Of a stretch of DNA of 8,653 bases, positions 6,778 through 8,653 are shown in pieces. This DNA comes from Candidatus Sumerlaeota bacterium (GTDB lineage: Bacteria; Sumerlaeota; Sumerlaeia; JADFCT01), in the NCBI GenBank assembly GCA_026398575.1, contig JAPLSP010000546.1, forward strand, positions 1 through 8,653, in the 5' to 3' direction. The notes beneath the pieces were generated by a model, which did not search any database, was not told where the DNA came from, and saw only the letters and a list, made by a program, of their open reading frames with translations. Every line of letters starts with the position of its first letter. Positions within the stretch are counted from its first letter, which is position 1. The position numbers and the translations under genes were made by a program.

Positions 6778-7254
6778 ATGAATTTTATGCGCCATCCTTA
6801 TTGGACATGGGTGGTAAGGAATAAAAACCTTCGATCCGCCATCTTTCTTGTCCTGATATTCTTCATGGGTAATCTCAATGCGCTGGTGGATAAGATTTAC
6901 AAGCCGGAGATTCCATATTTTAGCAACGAGCATCTGATTGTCGGCATCATGACGGCGTCCGTTAGCACCATCCTATTTGGCTTGTTGCTCCTCTATATTG
7001 ACCACCTGTATCGGGCGCAGGACACGATTGAAACGTTGGAAAGCCTTTTGTCTATTTGCGCCTACTGCAAAAAAATCCGAAAACCCAATACAGATCCAAG
7101 AAAGATAGAATCTTGGCAAACAATCGAAACCTACTTCACCGAGAAAATGGCCAACCAGTTCAGCCATGGAATTTGTCCGGAATGCTATGCAAAAGCAATT
7201 CATGAGCTCAGGCAAAGGGACGCCATACGCCGACGAACGCCAGCGCATCCATAG
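6778..7254 (+). CDS. Membrane-anchored protein with CxYCKKIR...SHGICPEC zinc-binding-type domain
   Basis: A 158-aa protein. Two membrane segments are visible: about residues 19-37 (RSAIFLVLIFFMGNLNALV) and about 52-75 (HLIVGIMTASVSTILFGLLLLYI). A short helix follows (HLYRAQDTIETLESL, 77-91). Residues 91-140 form a recognisable signalling-associated module: LLSICAYCKKIR, then SWQTIETYF, then FSHGICPECYAK. Cys94/Cys97 and Cys133/Cys136 (with His130 nearby) make a probable four-Cys metal site. This module is usually found at the C-terminus of response regulators or PAS/GAF sensor proteins; its function is unknown to me. Here it hangs directly from a two-helix membrane anchor with no receiver or sensor domain. 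A cytoplasmic location of the Cys domain is inferred. The neighbours give no clear partner: it is 142 bp after the lyase gene and 231 bp before the esterase gene. Confidence 0.8.
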   Translation: MNFMRHPYWTWVVRNKNLRSAIFLVLIFFMGNLNALVDKIYKPEIPYFSNEHLIVGIMTASVSTILFGLLLLYIDHLYRAQDTIETLESLLSICAYCKKIRKPNTDPRKIESWQTIETYFTEKMANQFSHGICPECYAKAIHELRQRDAIRRRTPAHP

Positions 7255-7322
7255 TCCCGCGGCAAAACCGCCGTAGCGCAAGCCTCACACGCTGACTCCT
7301 GATGTTTGCGCCAGCGATGGAT

Positions 7323-7372
7323 GATGGCGCCGGCGTTAGATAAATCTTCCGGAGGTGGAAGATGGCGCCGGC
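7323..7372 (+). repeat. 12-bp direct repeats flanking a small stem-loop
   Basis: Identical 12-mers gatggcgccggc lie at 7323-7334 and 7361-7372. Between them, and overlapping the second copy by three bases, atcttcc (7344-7350) and ggaagat (7357-7363) form a perfect 7-bp stem with loop ggaggt. The block lies in the 231-bp gap before the esterase gene, where I see no ORF and no convincing promoter. It could be an operator-like or RNA leader structure; function unknown. Confidence 0.5.
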
Positions 7373-7485
7373 TCTGGATCATCGCTAAAGACAGCTGATA
7401 TTTATCCTTCCTTCGCTGATCATCAAATTGGGAATCATGCGATCCTGTGGTCGCTTAAAAATATCAAGAAAGGGATGATGCGATT

Positions 7486-8400
7486 ATGAACAGCAAAAAC
7501 AAATGGGGCAAAGTGGCGTGGGCATTGATGATTATGGGCGTGGTCGGATTATCGTTCAGCAGTCCGGCGCAGGACTTGCCCGTCAAGAACGGCGACAAGA
7601 TCGCTTTTCTCGGCGATTCGATCACCGCGGGCGGGATGGGCTCGCCGTCCGGTTACTGCAAACTGGTGATCAACGGCCTGGAGGCGAATGGCGTCAAAGC
7701 CACGGCCATCGGCGCCGGCGTCAGCGGCCATAAATCCGATCAGATGCTGGAGCGGTTGGAGCGCGACGTGCTGAACAAAAAGCCGGAATGGATGACGCTG
7801 AGCTGCGGCGTCAACGACGTCTGGCATGGCGCCAAGGGCATCCCGCTGGATCAGTACAAGAAAAACATCGCTGAAATCATCCAACGCGCGCAAGCCGCCG
7901 GAATCAAGGTCATGATCCTCACCTCGACCATGATCGGCGAGGATCAACCCAACCCGAACAATCAGAAACTCATCGCCTACAACGACTACCTGCGGGAACT
8001 CGCCAAGGAGAAAAAGTGTCTGCTGGCGGATCTCAACGCCGACATGCAGGAAGCGCTCAAGCAGGCGGGCAGCGGCAAGAATCGAGGCAACGTGCTGACT
8101 GGCGACGGCGTTCACATGAACCCCTTGGGCAACCAAATGATGGCGACGGGCATTCTCAAAGCATTCGGCCTGAGCGCCGCGCAAATCCAGAAAGCCCAGG
8201 AAAGCTGGCTCAACATTCGCGACGCCTGCGAAGTCGGCGGCAAAATGAAGCTAACGCTGCGGCAATTCAATCAACTCAACGCCCTGGCCGCAAAAGAAAA
8301 CAAGTCCGTAGACAGCCTGATCAACGCCGAGCTTTCCAAGAGCATAGACTCCCTGCTGAAAACCGCGCCTCCAGTCTCTGCTCCGGCGCAGCAGAAATGA
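7486..8400 (+). CDS. Secreted SGNH/GDSL-family hydrolase (probable carbohydrate esterase)
   Basis: A 304-aa protein with a signal peptide (hydrophobic core WALMIMGVVGLSF, likely cleaved after SSPA at residue 28). The SGNH blocks are complete: block I FLGDSIT with nucleophile Ser45, block II AGVSG with Gly78, block III GVND with Asn110, and block V DGVHMN with Asp207 and His210. The family hydrolyses esters by a Ser-His-Asp triad; exported single-domain members near polysaccharide lyases are often deacetylases of plant or algal glycans, so a glycan acetylesterase is the best inference. Residues 228-292 form a helical, Lys/Ala-rich extension (FGLSAAQIQKAQESWLNIRD, LRQFNQLNALAAKENKSVDS) beyond the usual core, ending in a Pro/Ala tail. 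AAGGGA at 7470-7475 is about ten bases from the ATG. The gene is followed by a hairpin repeat. Confidence 0.9.
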   Translation: MNSKNKWGKVAWALMIMGVVGLSFSSPAQDLPVKNGDKIAFLGDSITAGGMGSPSGYCKLVINGLEANGVKATAIGAGVSGHKSDQMLERLERDVLNKKPEWMTLSCGVNDVWHGAKGIPLDQYKKNIAEIIQRAQAAGIKVMILTSTMIGEDQPNPNNQKLIAYNDYLRELAKEKKCLLADLNADMQEALKQAGSGKNRGNVLTGDGVHMNPLGNQMMATGILKAFGLSAAQIQKAQESWLNIRDACEVGGKMKLTLRQFNQLNALAAKENKSVDSLINAELSKSIDSLLKTAPPVSAPAQQK

Positions 8401-8424
8401 TAAACTAATACAAAATACAGTAAT

Positions 8425-8504
8425 AAGCAGGCAGAATCATTGAGGGCAGAATCATAATTAAATCTTAAAAATGTTATCATTCTGCCCTCAATGATTCTGC
8501 CTGC
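8425..8504 (+). repeat. Palindromic repeat element, copy 1 (26-bp perfect stem)
   Basis: Bases 8427-8452 and 8479-8504 are exact inverted copies of 26 bp; after one C-C mismatch a further four pairs (8454-8457 with 8474-8477) leave a 16-nt AT-rich loop. Within each arm the word gcagaatcat occurs twice, 15 bp apart (8431 and 8446), so the arm itself is a tandem repeat of gcagaatcattgagg. It starts about 25 bp after the esterase stop codon and could act as an mRNA 3' structure; no clean U tract follows the stem. Confidence 0.93.
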
Positions 8505-8584
8505 CGAAACGCAAAAAAAAGGATCGCCAATGAGATTCGCGCCCTGCAAAAGAAACAAAAGCACTATCATATAAGGCCGAATGA

Positions 8585-8653
8585 AAGCAAGCAGAATCAT
8601 TGAGAGCAGAATCATAATTAAATCCTGAAATTGTTATGATTCTGCCCTCAATG
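8585..8653 (+). repeat. Palindromic repeat element, copy 2 (cut by window end)
   Basis: This is a direct copy of 8425-8493, exactly 160 bp downstream, with six differences in 69 bases. The visible inverted arms 8598-8617 and 8634-8653 pair with a single A-C mismatch. The C-C mismatch of copy 1 is repaired here (8638 is g where 8478 is c), which lengthens the inner stem. The outer right arm lies beyond the window. The DNA between the copies (8505-8584) is A-rich with no gene. Confidence 0.9.

Noticed and set aside
8425..8504. Classical intrinsic terminator after the esterase gene
   Set aside because: The stem is long and perfect but is followed by ctgccgaaac rather than a T-run, and the loop is long. 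It is better described as a repeat element, although it may still affect the mRNA end.
8425..8653. Insertion sequence ends
   Set aside because: The repeats are direct copies of an internally palindromic element with no transposase between them, so they are not terminal inverted repeats of an IS.

Overview
The window reads as a piece of chromosome from a GC-rich, polysaccharide-degrading bacterium, probably of the Planctomycetota/Verrucomicrobiota/Lentisphaerota type. This is inferred from the gene mix: an exported PQQ-like propeller with the NWPQFRG-type N-terminus common in that group, an exported alginate-lyase-family protein, an AGE-family sugar epimerase lipoprotein and an SGNH/GDSL esterase. 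No rRNA or other marker fixes the phylum. All seven supported genes lie on the + strand.

Layout. Positions 2-1648 hold the C-terminal two thirds of an HrpB-type DEAH-box helicase, open at the left edge and carrying an in-frame 10-bp repeat tract. Positions 1649-2076 have no gene; they hold a 16-bp tandem array followed by its own inverted copy, then a sigma70-like promoter and a leader. The promoter probably drives a 95-aa two-helix membrane protein (2077-2364) and a cellobiose-2-epimerase-like lipoprotein (2404-3828). A repeat-rich 240-bp gap follows. Next comes a translationally coupled pair: PQQ-like propeller (4069-5439) and alginate-lyase-family protein (5436-6635). A small membrane protein with a CxYCKKIR...SHGICPEC zinc-binding-type domain (6778-7254) follows, then a secreted SGNH hydrolase (7486-8400). 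The right end is two near-identical hairpin elements exactly 160 bp apart.

How the genes may work together: the epimerase, propeller, lyase and esterase all carry export signals. They would fit breakdown and remodelling of a uronic-acid-containing or acetylated polysaccharide in the periplasm or at the cell surface. No transporter, SusC/D pair or sulfatase is present, so this is not a canonical utilization locus and the substrate is unknown.

The most unusual signal is not a gene. Several unrelated 10-16-bp words are each repeated in tandem, and two of them also as inverted copies. Three of these arrays start at or within about 30 bp of a stop codon (after hrpB, the epimerase and the esterase); a fourth lies inside hrpB. 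They look like a set of short-word, REP-like intergenic elements with shared architecture but different sequences.
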